Below, piece after piece: positions 45,548 through 53,127 of a stretch of 64,000 bases of DNA (positions are counted from its first letter, which is position 1; every line of letters starts with the position of its first letter). Location of the stretch: contig NZ_JBHSMT010000009.1 of the NCBI RefSeq assembly GCF_042654985.1, positions 77,486 to 141,485 of the forward strand. Direction: 5' to 3'. The notes beneath the pieces are model-generated. The model searched no databases, was not told where the DNA came from, and worked only from the letters and a program-made list of their open reading frames with translations. The stretch is from Paraherbaspirillum soli. GTDB taxonomy: Bacteria > Pseudomonadota > Gammaproteobacteria > Burkholderiales > Burkholderiaceae_D. A program made the position numbers and the translations under genes.

Positions 45548-45815
45548 CAGGCCATACCAGAGAGAAAAAGTAGGGCGGATGAGCGCAGCGTTATCCGCCG
45601 TTGGATGTGCCACAGGTGTGTGATGCATCCGAGACGGCGGAAGACGCTGCGCTTTTCCGCCCTACGCGACTGAGCCAGTATTTCTCGCACAAATAACAGG
45701 TCATATCAGAGAAAAAAGTAGGGCGGATGAGCGCAGCGTTATCCGCCGTTGGATGAGCCACAGGTGTGTGATGCATCCAGAGCGGCGGAATGCGCTACGC
45801 TTTTCCGCCCTACGT
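45520..45815. repeat. Tandem ~150-base duplication of a gene tail plus REP-A
   Basis: CTGAGCCAGTATTTCTCGCA CAAATAACAG starts at about 45520 (end of the hydrolase gene) and again at about 45671, each followed by AGAAAAAAGT-type sequence and a full REP-A (45570-45666 and 45718-45815). The duplicated tail carries its own in-frame stop and is not translated. The second REP-A runs into the end of the type II thioesterase gene on the other strand. Confidence 0.8.
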
Positions 45816-46563
45816 TATTGAGCGTGCAAATATCGGCAATCATGCCGACCACTTCCTTTTCCTTTTGGTGGATGAAGAAATGGTCGCCCTCGAACACATG
45901 CACATTGCAATCGGTGCTCTGCTGATCCCAGGCCCAGACTTGCTCCAGGGGCGCGACCGGATCGGCGTCGCCGGTCAGCACGGTCAGCGGCACCGGCAGC
46001 GGCGGGCGCGGCACATGTGTGTAGGTATTGACCAGCTCAAAATCCGCCCGCAGCATCGGCAGCAGCAGCTTGATCAGTTCGGCGTTGTCCCAGGCCGCGC
46101 TCGGCAAGCCGTTCAGACTTTTTACTTCAGCCAGGAATTCGCGATCGGGCAGCAGGTAGGTTTCTTGTCGGCGATGACTGGTGCCGGGAGCGCGTCGGCC
46201 GGACACAATCAGGTGCTCGGGTAGCGCTGCGCCCGAGCGCACCCGCAGCTGGGCCAGCTCGAAGGCCAGCAGTGCGCCCATGCTGTGACCGTAGAGTACG
46301 TAAGGCAGATCGTCGCGCGTCTGCAAGGCCAGGTCCAGCGCTGCCAGCAGCGGCTCGACTCGGGTGAACGGCGGCTCCGCAAAGCGGCTCAAGCGTCCGG
46401 GAAGATTTATCCCGCTAAGCTCCACGTGCGCAGGCATGGCTGCCGCCCAATGATGAAACGTGACTCCGCTGGCGCCGGCGTAAGGCAGGCAAAACAAGCG
46501 GAGCCGGGCTTCAGGTCGCGGGATCGGAACATGGAACCAGGCGTCATTGGCATCTCTTTTCAT
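45739..46563 (-). CDS. Type II thioesterase (alpha/beta hydrolase)
   Basis: 274 residues from the ATG at 46563. Typical TEII pattern: LRLFCLPYAGASGVTFHHWA, the nucleophile elbow YGHSMGALLAFELA, the Asp in TGDADPVAP and the His in FEGDHFFIH. TEII enzymes remove stalled or wrong acyl groups from carrier proteins of PKS/NRPS lines; in clusters without a terminal TE domain they can also release product. The last ~24 codons (VGRKSVAHSAALDASHTCGS...) are encoded inside a REP-A repeat, which supplies the stop, so the native C-terminus has been replaced. It lies 19 bases after the cupin gene in an operon with the diiron oxidase. Confidence 0.88.
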   Translation of the reverse strand: MKRDANDAWFHVPIPRPEARLRLFCLPYAGASGVTFHHWAAAMPAHVELSGINLPGRLSRFAEPPFTRVEPLLAALDLALQTRDDLPYVLYGHSMGALLAFELAQLRVRSGAALPEHLIVSGRRAPGTSHRRQETYLLPDREFLAEVKSLNGLPSAAWDNAELIKLLLPMLRADFELVNTYTHVPRPPLPVPLTVLTGDADPVAPLEQVWAWDQQSTDCNVHVFEGDHFFIHQKEKEVVGMIADICTLNNVGRKSVAHSAALDASHTCGSSNGG

Positions 46564-46582
46564 GGCGCCTTTAATTTCCTTT

Positions 46583-47068
46583 TCAATCCCCAGCTTCTTC
46601 ACGCAGCGCGATGCCGCCCAGGTTCTGCAGCAGCGCGGCGTTTTCGCAAGCGATGTAAAGACAGTTTTCGGATGCGCTGGCATTCGTGTGATGGTGCCAG
46701 GCCCAGACCGGGATATAAACGGCGTCTCCGGCCTGCCACTCTACGGTCCGGTCCTCGATGGTGGTGATGCCTTTGCCTTCAATGACGTAGATCACGGTCT
46801 CGTAGTTATGCCGATGGCGGGACGTGGTCTGGCTCGGCAACAAGCCGCCGATGGTCATGTTGAGGGTTTTGGTCGGCAGGTCGACGATGTGCACCGGGTG
46901 CTTGCGCTCGGCTGAAAATTTTGCCGCGCCCGCAGCCTGGATCGCCAGCACGTCCGGATGGTGCAGCCGGGCCGGGAGCACCACTTCGGTCTTGCTGCCG
47001 ACCCGCCAGAAATCGCTGGACCCGTGCGAGGCAGGCTGGGCACTGGCAGTTTTCATTGTGTCGCTCAT
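46583..47068 (-). CDS. Cupin-domain metalloprotein
   Basis: 161 residues. The central single cupin has metal motif 1 in SRHRHNYETVIYVIEGKG (His85, His87, Glu90 or Glu97) and motif 2 in GDAVYIPVWAWHHHTN (His125-127). The protein is of the size seen for small cupins in biosynthetic clusters, including the N-N bond-forming types. Metal and substrate are unknown; it may be an oxygenase, isomerase or a partner that keeps an amine or hydroxylamine substrate. Its ATG overlaps the stop of the diiron oxidase gene (ATGA), so the two are translated together. Confidence 0.85.
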   Translation of the reverse strand: MSDTMKTASAQPASHGSSDFWRVGSKTEVVLPARLHHPDVLAIQAAGAAKFSAERKHPVHIVDLPTKTLNMTIGGLLPSQTTSRHRHNYETVIYVIEGKGITTIEDRTVEWQAGDAVYIPVWAWHHHTNASASENCLYIACENAALLQNLGGIALREEAGD

Positions 47069-47793
47069 GAGGCTTGTCCCTGCAGCAAGACTGCATCGAA
47101 CATTTCCATCCTGTCCTTGACGATTTCCTGCGCGATCGCCTGGACTTTGCTCAAGCGGTACGGCCGCTCGGCCAGCAGTCGGTCCAGGATCTTGCGCATC
47201 ACGATGGCGTGGTCTTCATCTTCTTCCACGTGCAGCACGAAGTAATGCAGCGCCTCCGGCGTGGCGCCGAAGTGCTTGAATCCTTCGATCACGGCGCCGT
47301 AGATGATGGGCACGATCGCCTCTGCGCCCAGACACAGCGCGGACAAACCGTCCAACACATCTTCGCTTCGGCAGTAGCGGTACATCGAGTCGATTAATTT
47401 GAGCGTCTCGGGTGCCGCCGGACGCGAGCCAGAACGCACGCCCAGCAGCTTGAGGGATTTCAAATAGAGGTCGGCGTGGGTGATCCCGCCGGGCGTATCC
47501 AATCCGGTTTCTTCAACCAGGTTCTTGCTTAATTCGCGCACGTCGTCGGTCGATGGCAGGCTGGCCATCATCGCGCACAGATAGCGCGTGAAGTGGCGCG
47601 AATAATATTGATGCTGCACCAGGAATTGCTGCAACGCCTCTTCGGATATGGTGTGGTTGCGGCATGCCGCCAGGAACGGATGCGCGCGCAATTCGTCCAG
47701 CAAACCAAGCGGGAAAAGGTCCGACCAGAGGTCCGAAATCGCGCCGATGCGCGAGACTGCTGCCGCCTCATGCGGCAATACTTGATCAAGCAT
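47065..47793 (-). CDS. Heme-oxygenase-like diiron oxidase (HDO) family protein
   Basis: 242 residues, all-helical. The seven-helix HDO metal site is visible: Glu94/95 and His106 (LVEETG...GITHADL), Glu158 (LGAEAIVP), and the last helix His188-x3-Asp192-x2-His195 (LHVEEDEDHAIVM). This pattern is shared by iron-containing redox enzymes such as UndA, BesC, the CADD p-aminobenzoate synthase and the HDO domain of SznF. Known reactions include decarboxylative desaturation, C-C cleavage, N-oxygenation and pABA formation from Tyr; the sequence alone does not select one. AAGAGGTC lies 9 bases before the ATG. It is the first gene of the HDO-cupin-TEII operon, and a lux-box-like palindrome lies ~190 bases upstream. 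Confidence 0.82.
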   Translation of the reverse strand: MLDQVLPHEAAAVSRIGAISDLWSDLFPLGLLDELRAHPFLAACRNHTISEEALQQFLVQHQYYSRHFTRYLCAMMASLPSTDDVRELSKNLVEETGLDTPGGITHADLYLKSLKLLGVRSGSRPAAPETLKLIDSMYRYCRSEDVLDGLSALCLGAEAIVPIIYGAVIEGFKHFGATPEALHYFVLHVEEDEDHAIVMRKILDRLLAERPYRLSKVQAIAQEIVKDRMEMFDAVLLQGQAS

Positions 47794-47980
47794 TTTTTGA
47801 CCTCTTAATACAAAGGAAGGGATTAGTCCGGAAGCTCACTGTCTAACTACCTGCGAAAGTCCGCAGCAGACTGACAGGAGGACCAATTGCCGGCGGCAGC
47901 TGTTATGTTGCTGGCGCTAGTCTTGGCCTGTCTTTTATTCGTTGAGCGAGGGTAAGATACTTATTGGCCTGTTCCGCTGT
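47794..47980 (-). promoter_or_regulatory. Promoter-proximal leader of the HDO operon
   Basis: About 190 bases between the lux-box-like palindrome and the HDO start. TATCTT-type -10 candidates lie 20-25 bases on the HDO side of the palindrome (about 47953-47958, minus strand). Part of the 346-base divergent gap; no gene seen. Confidence 0.3.
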
Positions 47981-48000
47981 AACTGTCATAGATGACAGGT
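47981..48000. promoter_or_regulatory. lux-box-like palindrome 1
   Basis: AACTGTCATAGATGACAGGT: arms AACTGTCA and TGACAGGT, 7 of 8 complementary positions, spacer TAGA. The 20-bp size and the CTGTCA/TGACAG core match LuxR-family (for example CepR/CviR-type) operators. It is located between the HDO operon and the sterol-desaturase gene and could act in either direction. Confidence 0.55.
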
Positions 48001-48139
48001 TTGCGATTTGTCACTCGACTGCAATCGATCCGGTCCGGCGCCATCTTGAAATCCTGGGGCAATCTCGTCATTTTCCGTTTCGGATTACAATGCGGCCCTT
48101 TCATATAAAGGGCGCTCGCGGCAATTCCCAATAATTTGC

Positions 48140-49270
48140 ATGGACAAAGTAATCGTATTTGCCATCCCCGTCTTTAGCATCTTGATCGCCGCTGAAGTCG
48201 TGTACGGCTGGAAAAAGAAACGCAATACCTACCGCCTCAACGACGCCATCAGCAGCCTCAGCCAGGGTGTGCTGAGCCAGCTGGTCGCCAGCGTCACGCA
48301 GATCTTCCAGATCGGTTTCTACACGATGATTTATTCGTCGGTGGCGGTGGTTCGCAACGACGCCTGGTGGAACGCCTGGTACGGCTGGATACTGGCCGTG
48401 CTGTGCTACGACTTTTGCGACTACTGGCTGCACCGGATGTCGCATGAGAGCGCGCTGCTGTGGGCCGCCCATGCGGTGCACCACCAGAGCCAGGATTTTA
48501 ATTTTTCCACCGCCTTGCGCCAGGAGAGCGCCTATATGCTGCTGGGCTGGGTGTTCTTCGTGCCGATGGCGCTGCTCGGCGTGCCGCCCGAGAACTTCGC
48601 CATTGCCGGGCTGGTCGTGCTGCTGTACCAGTTCTGGATTCATACCGAGCACGTCGGCAAGCTGGGCTGGTTCGACCGCGTTTTTTCATCGCCGTCCAAC
48701 CATCGGGTGCATCACGCGGTCAATCCGCAATACATCGACAAGAACTATGGCGCCATCCTGGTGCTCTGGGATCGCATGTTCGGCACTTTCTCCGAAGAGC
48801 GGGAAAAGTGCGCCTACGGTACGCTGGCGCCGCTGAATAGCTGGGATCCGCTGTGGGCGATAGTTGGCGGGTACTGGAAGTTGGCCCAGAACGCATGGCA
48901 TGCGCCGCGCTGGGCGGACAAGTTGCGCATTTGGTATAAGCCGCCCGGCTGGCAGCCTGACGCTGTATCCCAAATGCCGGCGCCGACCGCGACCGATGGC
49001 GCCCAAGCCCGGCGCTACGATCCGCCGACCAGTCGCGCGGCCAAATGGTGTGGCGGCGTGCAGTTCCTGTTGCTGCTGGCCGCAAGCGGCGCTTACCTGT
49101 GGCAAGCCGAGCAGCTGCCGGCGCGCACCGCTGCCATCCTGCTGTTTGCCATCACCATGGGTTTATGGAGCGTGGGGGCGGTGCTGCAAGCGCGGATCAG
49201 GATTTCCACCGCGCTGCTGCTCGATGTCGTCGCCGTTGCGCTTGGCGTGTGGGCGCTTGGCCTGTTCTGA
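48140..49270 (+). CDS. Sterol desaturase/fatty acid hydroxylase superfamily membrane protein
   Basis: 376 residues. Transmembrane helices cluster at the N-terminus and near 135-165. The eight-His diiron site is recognisable: HRMSH (98-102), HAVHH (111-115), HTEH (168-171) and HRVHH (188-192). An extra C-terminal region adds about two to three helices (FLLLLAASGAYLWQAEQLPA; LLFAITMGLWSVGAVLQARI), which is not typical of the minimal family. The superfamily hydroxylates or desaturates C-H bonds in lipids. Given its place inside the biosynthetic locus it may modify the acyl chain, but it also could be an independent lipid gene. ATG at 48140. Confidence 0.85.
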   Translation: MDKVIVFAIPVFSILIAAEVVYGWKKKRNTYRLNDAISSLSQGVLSQLVASVTQIFQIGFYTMIYSSVAVVRNDAWWNAWYGWILAVLCYDFCDYWLHRMSHESALLWAAHAVHHQSQDFNFSTALRQESAYMLLGWVFFVPMALLGVPPENFAIAGLVVLLYQFWIHTEHVGKLGWFDRVFSSPSNHRVHHAVNPQYIDKNYGAILVLWDRMFGTFSEEREKCAYGTLAPLNSWDPLWAIVGGYWKLAQNAWHAPRWADKLRIWYKPPGWQPDAVSQMPAPTATDGAQARRYDPPTSRAAKWCGGVQFLLLLAASGAYLWQAEQLPARTAAILLFAITMGLWSVGAVLQARIRISTALLLDVVAVALGVWALGLF

Positions 49271-49272
49271 AA

Positions 49273-50046
49273 TCAGTTTGCCGATCGCGCAGGCGGCTTG
49301 GGGGTAGAGGCATAGGCCACGATCGCCAATATCGCCATGCACCAGACGATCAGCGCCGCGGACGGCAAGTCAAAGATGGTCGACAGCAGCAGTCCACTGG
49401 CGTAACCGCCGATGCCGATCAAATAAGCCAGCGGCAGGCGGGCGCGTTTGCCGTAATTGCGCACGCCAAGGCTGGGTACGATCAAGCTCGCAAAAACCAG
49501 GTAAACCCCGACCAGCTGCACCGACGCCGTGACCGCCAGCGCGAACACCAGGTAAAACCCCAAGCGTCGCAAGCGCTCCTTGAAAACCAGCAGGATGGCG
49601 ACGATCGCGACCGTGCCGAGCGCCGGTATCAGCAATTGTTCGTAACGCACCCACAGAATCTGGCCGGCCAGCAGGTCTTGCAGATGTTCGCCGCCATGCG
49701 GGTTGTGCGCGACCAGCAGCAGGCCGCCGGTCGCCGCCAAAATGAACAGCACGCCGATCTGGGCTTCCTGCACTTCCGGCCAGCGCTTCTCGGTCCAGGT
49801 CAGCAACAAAGCGCCGAGCAAGGCCGCACTGCCGGCGGCCACCTGCAACAGCCAGCCCTGCTGATCCAGATCCATCATGCCCGCCACGATGACGCCGAGC
49901 GCCGCAATCTGCGCGATCGCCAGGTCGATGAACACGATGCCGCGTTTTAACACCTGCGAACCGAGCGGCACATGCGTAATCAGCACCAGTAGTCCCGCCA
50001 AAAAAGCGGGCACGATGATCATCAAATCCATCGTTGCGAGAGTCAT
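49273..50046 (-). CDS. Metal ABC transporter permease (ZnuB/MntB family)
   Basis: 257 residues with about eight transmembrane helices. Family signature GSQVLKRGIVFIDLAIAQIAALGVIVAG (residues 28-55), SLIVPSLGVRN toward the end. It forms the membrane channel for Zn2+ or Mn2+ import. Its ATG overlaps the stop of the binding-protein gene. It ends 2 bases from the convergent desaturase gene. No ATPase (ZnuC) gene is in this operon or in the window. Confidence 0.88.
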   Translation of the reverse strand: MTLATMDLMIIVPAFLAGLLVLITHVPLGSQVLKRGIVFIDLAIAQIAALGVIVAGMMDLDQQGWLLQVAAGSAALLGALLLTWTEKRWPEVQEAQIGVLFILAATGGLLLVAHNPHGGEHLQDLLAGQILWVRYEQLLIPALGTVAIVAILLVFKERLRRLGFYLVFALAVTASVQLVGVYLVFASLIVPSLGVRNYGKRARLPLAYLIGIGGYASGLLLSTIFDLPSAALIVWCMAILAIVAYASTPKPPARSAN

Positions 50047-50960
50047 TTGACCGCCTCCAGCAAGCGCTGCATGGTATCGTCGAACAAGCCGAACAGATCT
50101 TTCGCCTTGTCATCGCCGCCGACGGTAAACGGCAATGCCACGGCGGGAATATGCGCATGTTCGGCCAGCCATTGCGAGGCCCGAGCATCCTGGTAGGTGG
50201 CGCGGATCACCATCCTGGCCGGTTTCTGCTGCAATTGATTGAGCAGTTCGGTCAAATGCGCGGCGCTCGGTTCCACCCCCGGCTTGGGCTCCAGCGTGCC
50301 GACTTGCCGCAGGCCGAGCCAGTGCAGCATGTATTCCATATTCTTGTGATGCTCGACCACTGCCATGCCCTTCAGCGGCGCGGCTTGCTGCTCCCACTTC
50401 TGGATGGCCGCAGTCCAGCGCGCCGAGAATTCCTTGTGCCGCGCCTGGTAGTAAGCGGCATTGGGTGCGTCGATCTCGGCCAGGCGCTTCGCCAGCGCCT
50501 CGGCGACGCGCGCGATATTGTGCGGATCGGTCTGGATATGCGGATTGCCGGCCGCATGCACGTCGCCCTCGCTGCGGTCCAGGCGAGTCGGGACTTCGAG
50601 CCGCTCGACGAAATTGCCTGCTTCAAAATTGCCCGGCTGTCCCGGCGCGATTTTTGGATTGCCGGATTGCTGCAGCAGTATCGGCAGCCAGCCGACTTCC
50701 AGTTCCATGCCGGTGCACACCAGCAGATCGGCATTGCGGGTACGGGCGATCAGGCTGGGGCGGGCTTCGATCCGGTGCGGGTCTTGCAACGCGGTGGTGG
50801 CGCTGGACGCCTTGACCTTGTCGCCGCCGATCTCGATGCTTAAAGCGGCCCATTCCGGTTCGCAGGCAAGCACATTGAGCGCCGCAAAAGACGGCAGCGC
50901 CGGCAGTGCCAGCATCGCAGCCAGCAGTATGGAAGATACCGTTCTCCTCGTCGCTTTCAT
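50043..50960 (-). CDS. Metal ABC transporter substrate-binding protein (ZnuA-like)
   Basis: 305 residues. Signal peptide (SILLAAMLALPALPSFA), then a cluster A-I binding protein. Metal ligand candidates: His in LQDPHRIEARPS, His in GNPHIQTDPHN, His in VVEHHKNMEYML and an Asp/Glu in IRATYQDARASQ. The charged His loop of classical ZnuA is missing, so the metal could be Zn2+, Mn2+ or another. Preceded by an outer-membrane protein gene 9 bases upstream and followed by the permease with 4-base overlap. Confidence 0.85.
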   Translation of the reverse strand: MKATRRTVSSILLAAMLALPALPSFAALNVLACEPEWAALSIEIGGDKVKASSATTALQDPHRIEARPSLIARTRNADLLVCTGMELEVGWLPILLQQSGNPKIAPGQPGNFEAGNFVERLEVPTRLDRSEGDVHAAGNPHIQTDPHNIARVAEALAKRLAEIDAPNAAYYQARHKEFSARWTAAIQKWEQQAAPLKGMAVVEHHKNMEYMLHWLGLRQVGTLEPKPGVEPSAAHLTELLNQLQQKPARMVIRATYQDARASQWLAEHAHIPAVALPFTVGGDDKAKDLFGLFDDTMQRLLEAVK

Positions 50961-50969
50961 TTCAAGCTC

Positions 50970-52367
50970 CTAAAATGTGTGCGCGCCATGCACGCCCAGA
51001 CTCATGATGTATTGCAGGAAAATCTGGTTGTCGGTGACACCGGGACGCGCCTGATCGCGCGCGTATTGCAAGCGGAAGCGGCTGAATTCGGAGCCGGAGT
51101 AATCGACCATCAGCGTGCTGCGCTTCGGGTTGTAAGAAGCCAGGCGGGCGAAGGCGGCGGGATTGAGGTTGCCGATGTCCGCCGTGCCGGAATACAGCTT
51201 GTCATAGCGCAGCCCGACCCGCCACATCGGCATGAACTGGTACACCCCCTGCAGATACCAGCCTGACTGCGCGCTGGCATAAGGCGCGCTCGCGCTGCCC
51301 AGCGATTGCGACAAGGTGTCGTAAGTCAGCGTGCCGCTTTCCTTGCGCCGGAAATATTCGCCCTGCAGCTTGAAGTTGGTGTCGACCGGATTGCCGTTCG
51401 GCGCCCATTTATAAATGGCATCGGCGATCCAGAGATGGGAATTGCCGCTGAAGGCGTTCGTCACGGTGGCGCCGGTTTGATCGGTATCGGCATAAGTGCG
51501 GTTGGCGGCGCTGGTTTTGAAGTAGGACAGTCCAGCTCGCCAACTGGCGCCGGCGCCGATGTCGTCGCCCAGATGGGCAAACAGGGCGCTTGATCCGATC
51601 CCGTTCTTGTTCCGGTCGTTGCCCGGAAAAGCCGTGCCGTTGCCGGCTTCCAGACCGACTTCAAAGAAGCGCTCGGTGGGCGCCAGCCATTTGAGCTGCA
51701 CCCCATCCGGCTTGTACTGGCCGCCGAAGAAAGCCTGATACGCCAGCGGCGCGTCGACGAAGTCCCAGGCATGCGCGTGCTGGCTATTGAGGTAGCCGAC
51801 CGACGACAGGAAGCGTCCGGCCTTGGCATTGAGGCCGTTCGACAATCCCAGCGTCTGGAAAAAAGCTTCCTCGACGCTGACGCTATTGTCGGCGGCGAGA
51901 GAAAACGTCAGCTGGCCGGCAAAGCGCGGATCGATATTGGCGCTCAAGGTCAGTTCCGACTCGCCCAGATTGAAACTGCGCTTGCCGGGGCCGACCCCGT
52001 CTCCGCTGGGAACGAAGCCTTGCAGCCGATACCGGTTCGGGTCCTGCGACAAGTTGGCGTAAGTGCCGCCCAGGATCAGCGCGATGGCGGGATTGAAGGC
52101 GGTGAGGGAGGTGGTAGCGGAAGTGATGGCGGCGGCCGGGGCCGCCGCGATGGCAGGCGGCGGCGCGTTCTGCGTTTTGGTCTCGCTGCGGGCCTCGGCG
52201 TCCGCCAGGCGTTTTTCTAGCGCCTGGATGCGGGATTCATAACTTTCTTTCATCTGCCGGATCTGCTCGCGTATTTGCGCCAGCTCGCCATCGCCCGCGG
52301 CAGAAGCCGCCGCCGGCACGCCGAAGGCGACCGCCAGTGCCGTCGTCAGCACGGTTTTTATCAGCAT
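50970..52367 (-). CDS. Outer-membrane beta-barrel protein of the metal-uptake operon
   Basis: 465 residues from the ATG at 52367 (AAAAAGGGAATTGCC upstream); the frame to 52427 has only a TTG. Signal peptide (LTTALAVAFGVPAAASA), a coiled-coil segment (LAQIREQIRQMKESYESRIQ ... LEKRLADAEARSE), then a beta-barrel with alternating aromatic strands ending ...FLQYIMSLGVHGAHTF. The coiled coil plus barrel resembles trimeric porin-like channels. Placed first in the operon before a metal-binding protein and permease, it likely lets metal or a metallophore cross the outer membrane. It is not a TonB-dependent receptor (no plug or TonB box seen). Confidence 0.75.
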   Translation of the reverse strand: MLIKTVLTTALAVAFGVPAAASAAGDGELAQIREQIRQMKESYESRIQALEKRLADAEARSETKTQNAPPPAIAAAPAAAITSATTSLTAFNPAIALILGGTYANLSQDPNRYRLQGFVPSGDGVGPGKRSFNLGESELTLSANIDPRFAGQLTFSLAADNSVSVEEAFFQTLGLSNGLNAKAGRFLSSVGYLNSQHAHAWDFVDAPLAYQAFFGGQYKPDGVQLKWLAPTERFFEVGLEAGNGTAFPGNDRNKNGIGSSALFAHLGDDIGAGASWRAGLSYFKTSAANRTYADTDQTGATVTNAFSGNSHLWIADAIYKWAPNGNPVDTNFKLQGEYFRRKESGTLTYDTLSQSLGSASAPYASAQSGWYLQGVYQFMPMWRVGLRYDKLYSGTADIGNLNPAAFARLASYNPKRSTLMVDYSGSEFSRFRLQYARDQARPGVTDNQIFLQYIMSLGVHGAHTF

Positions 52368-52398
52368 GGCAATTCCCTTTTTGGATGTTGAGAAAGGC

Positions 52399-52413
52399 GA
52401 TAGCCAAGCTATC
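52399..52413 (-). promoter_or_regulatory. Operator-like palindrome upstream of the metal-uptake operon
   Basis: GATAGC CAA GCTATC, a perfect inverted repeat 32-46 bases before the ATG at 52367. It may be a Zur- or Fur-type repressor site, but the sequence does not match a consensus I know well. Confidence 0.4.
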
Positions 52414-52472
52414 ACGAATCGGTTCAACAGTGCAGGGCGGGGAAAAATGCGATGGGCGGAAGGGGCTAGAAC

Positions 52473-52937
52473 TTAAAGAGGAAGCGCTTCGACTTGTTGT
52501 TGCGCCTTGCCGGCGGGCTGCAACACAAATGCCGCCAGCCCATCCAACAGGGCTTGCGGATGCAGGCGCAGGTTGCGCGTGCTGGCATGGATCGCCACCA
52601 TTTCAATGCTGACTGTGGCCAGCAAGGTGTCGCCGCGCATGACCTCGGTCAGCCACACGGTGCGCGCCGCCTTGCATGTGGCCAGTCTGGTGGTCAGCTG
52701 CAAATGGTCTTCCAGGAAACCCGGCGCATGATGCACCGCGTTGACTTTGTGGACGATCAGCATGGTGTCGTGTTCGCGGGCTAGCGCGGCAAAGGTAAAG
52801 CCGGCCAGGTTCATCACCCTGTTTCTTGCGCGTTCGACCATCTCGATGTAGCGCGCATGATAGATCACGCCGCCGGCGTCGGTGTCGGCGTAGCACACCG
52901 TATAGCTGAGGGCGGCGTCGTGGTTCGGCAAGGTCAT
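52473..52937 (-). CDS. Hotdog-fold acyl thioesterase (YbgC/4HBT type)
   Basis: 154 residues. The conserved start YTVCYADTDAGGVIYHARYI holds the catalytic Asp of the 4-hydroxybenzoyl-CoA thioesterase family (DTDAGG). ERARNRVM and HHAPGFLEDHLQLTTRL follow as expected. It cleaves acyl-CoA or acyl-ACP thioesters. In this position, divergent from the AurF-type gene across a lux-box-like site, it may release the finished acyl chain. It is monocistronic on the minus strand. Confidence 0.87.
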   Translation of the reverse strand: MTLPNHDAALSYTVCYADTDAGGVIYHARYIEMVERARNRVMNLAGFTFAALAREHDTMLIVHKVNAVHHAPGFLEDHLQLTTRLATCKAARTVWLTEVMRGDTLLATVSIEMVAIHASTRNLRLHPQALLDGLAAFVLQPAGKAQQQVEALPL

Positions 52938-53008
52938 CGCGGCAATTCCATTGATTGGGAAGGAGGCGTCAGGTGGTGCGATTTTGCTAGGGCTCCTGCA
53001 GTGCTGCT

Positions 53009-53028
53009 ACCCGTCAAAATTGACAGGT
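53009..53028. promoter_or_regulatory. lux-box-like palindrome 2
   Basis: ACCCGTCAAAATTGACAGGT: arms ACCCGTCA and TGACAGGT, 7 of 8 complementary, spacer AAAT. It lies 72 bases upstream of the thioesterase gene and 100 bases upstream of the AurF-type gene. A TATGCT -10-like hexamer at 53051-53056 is placed as in class II LuxR promoters, on the plus (AurF) side. Confidence 0.6.
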
Positions 53029-53127
53029 AACAAAATCAGGCAATTACTCGTATGCTCGACCCGCAAATTTATAGCGGCCTCATGCCCTGAAATATTTGAC
53101 AGCTAGCTCTACCGTATAGGGATTTTT

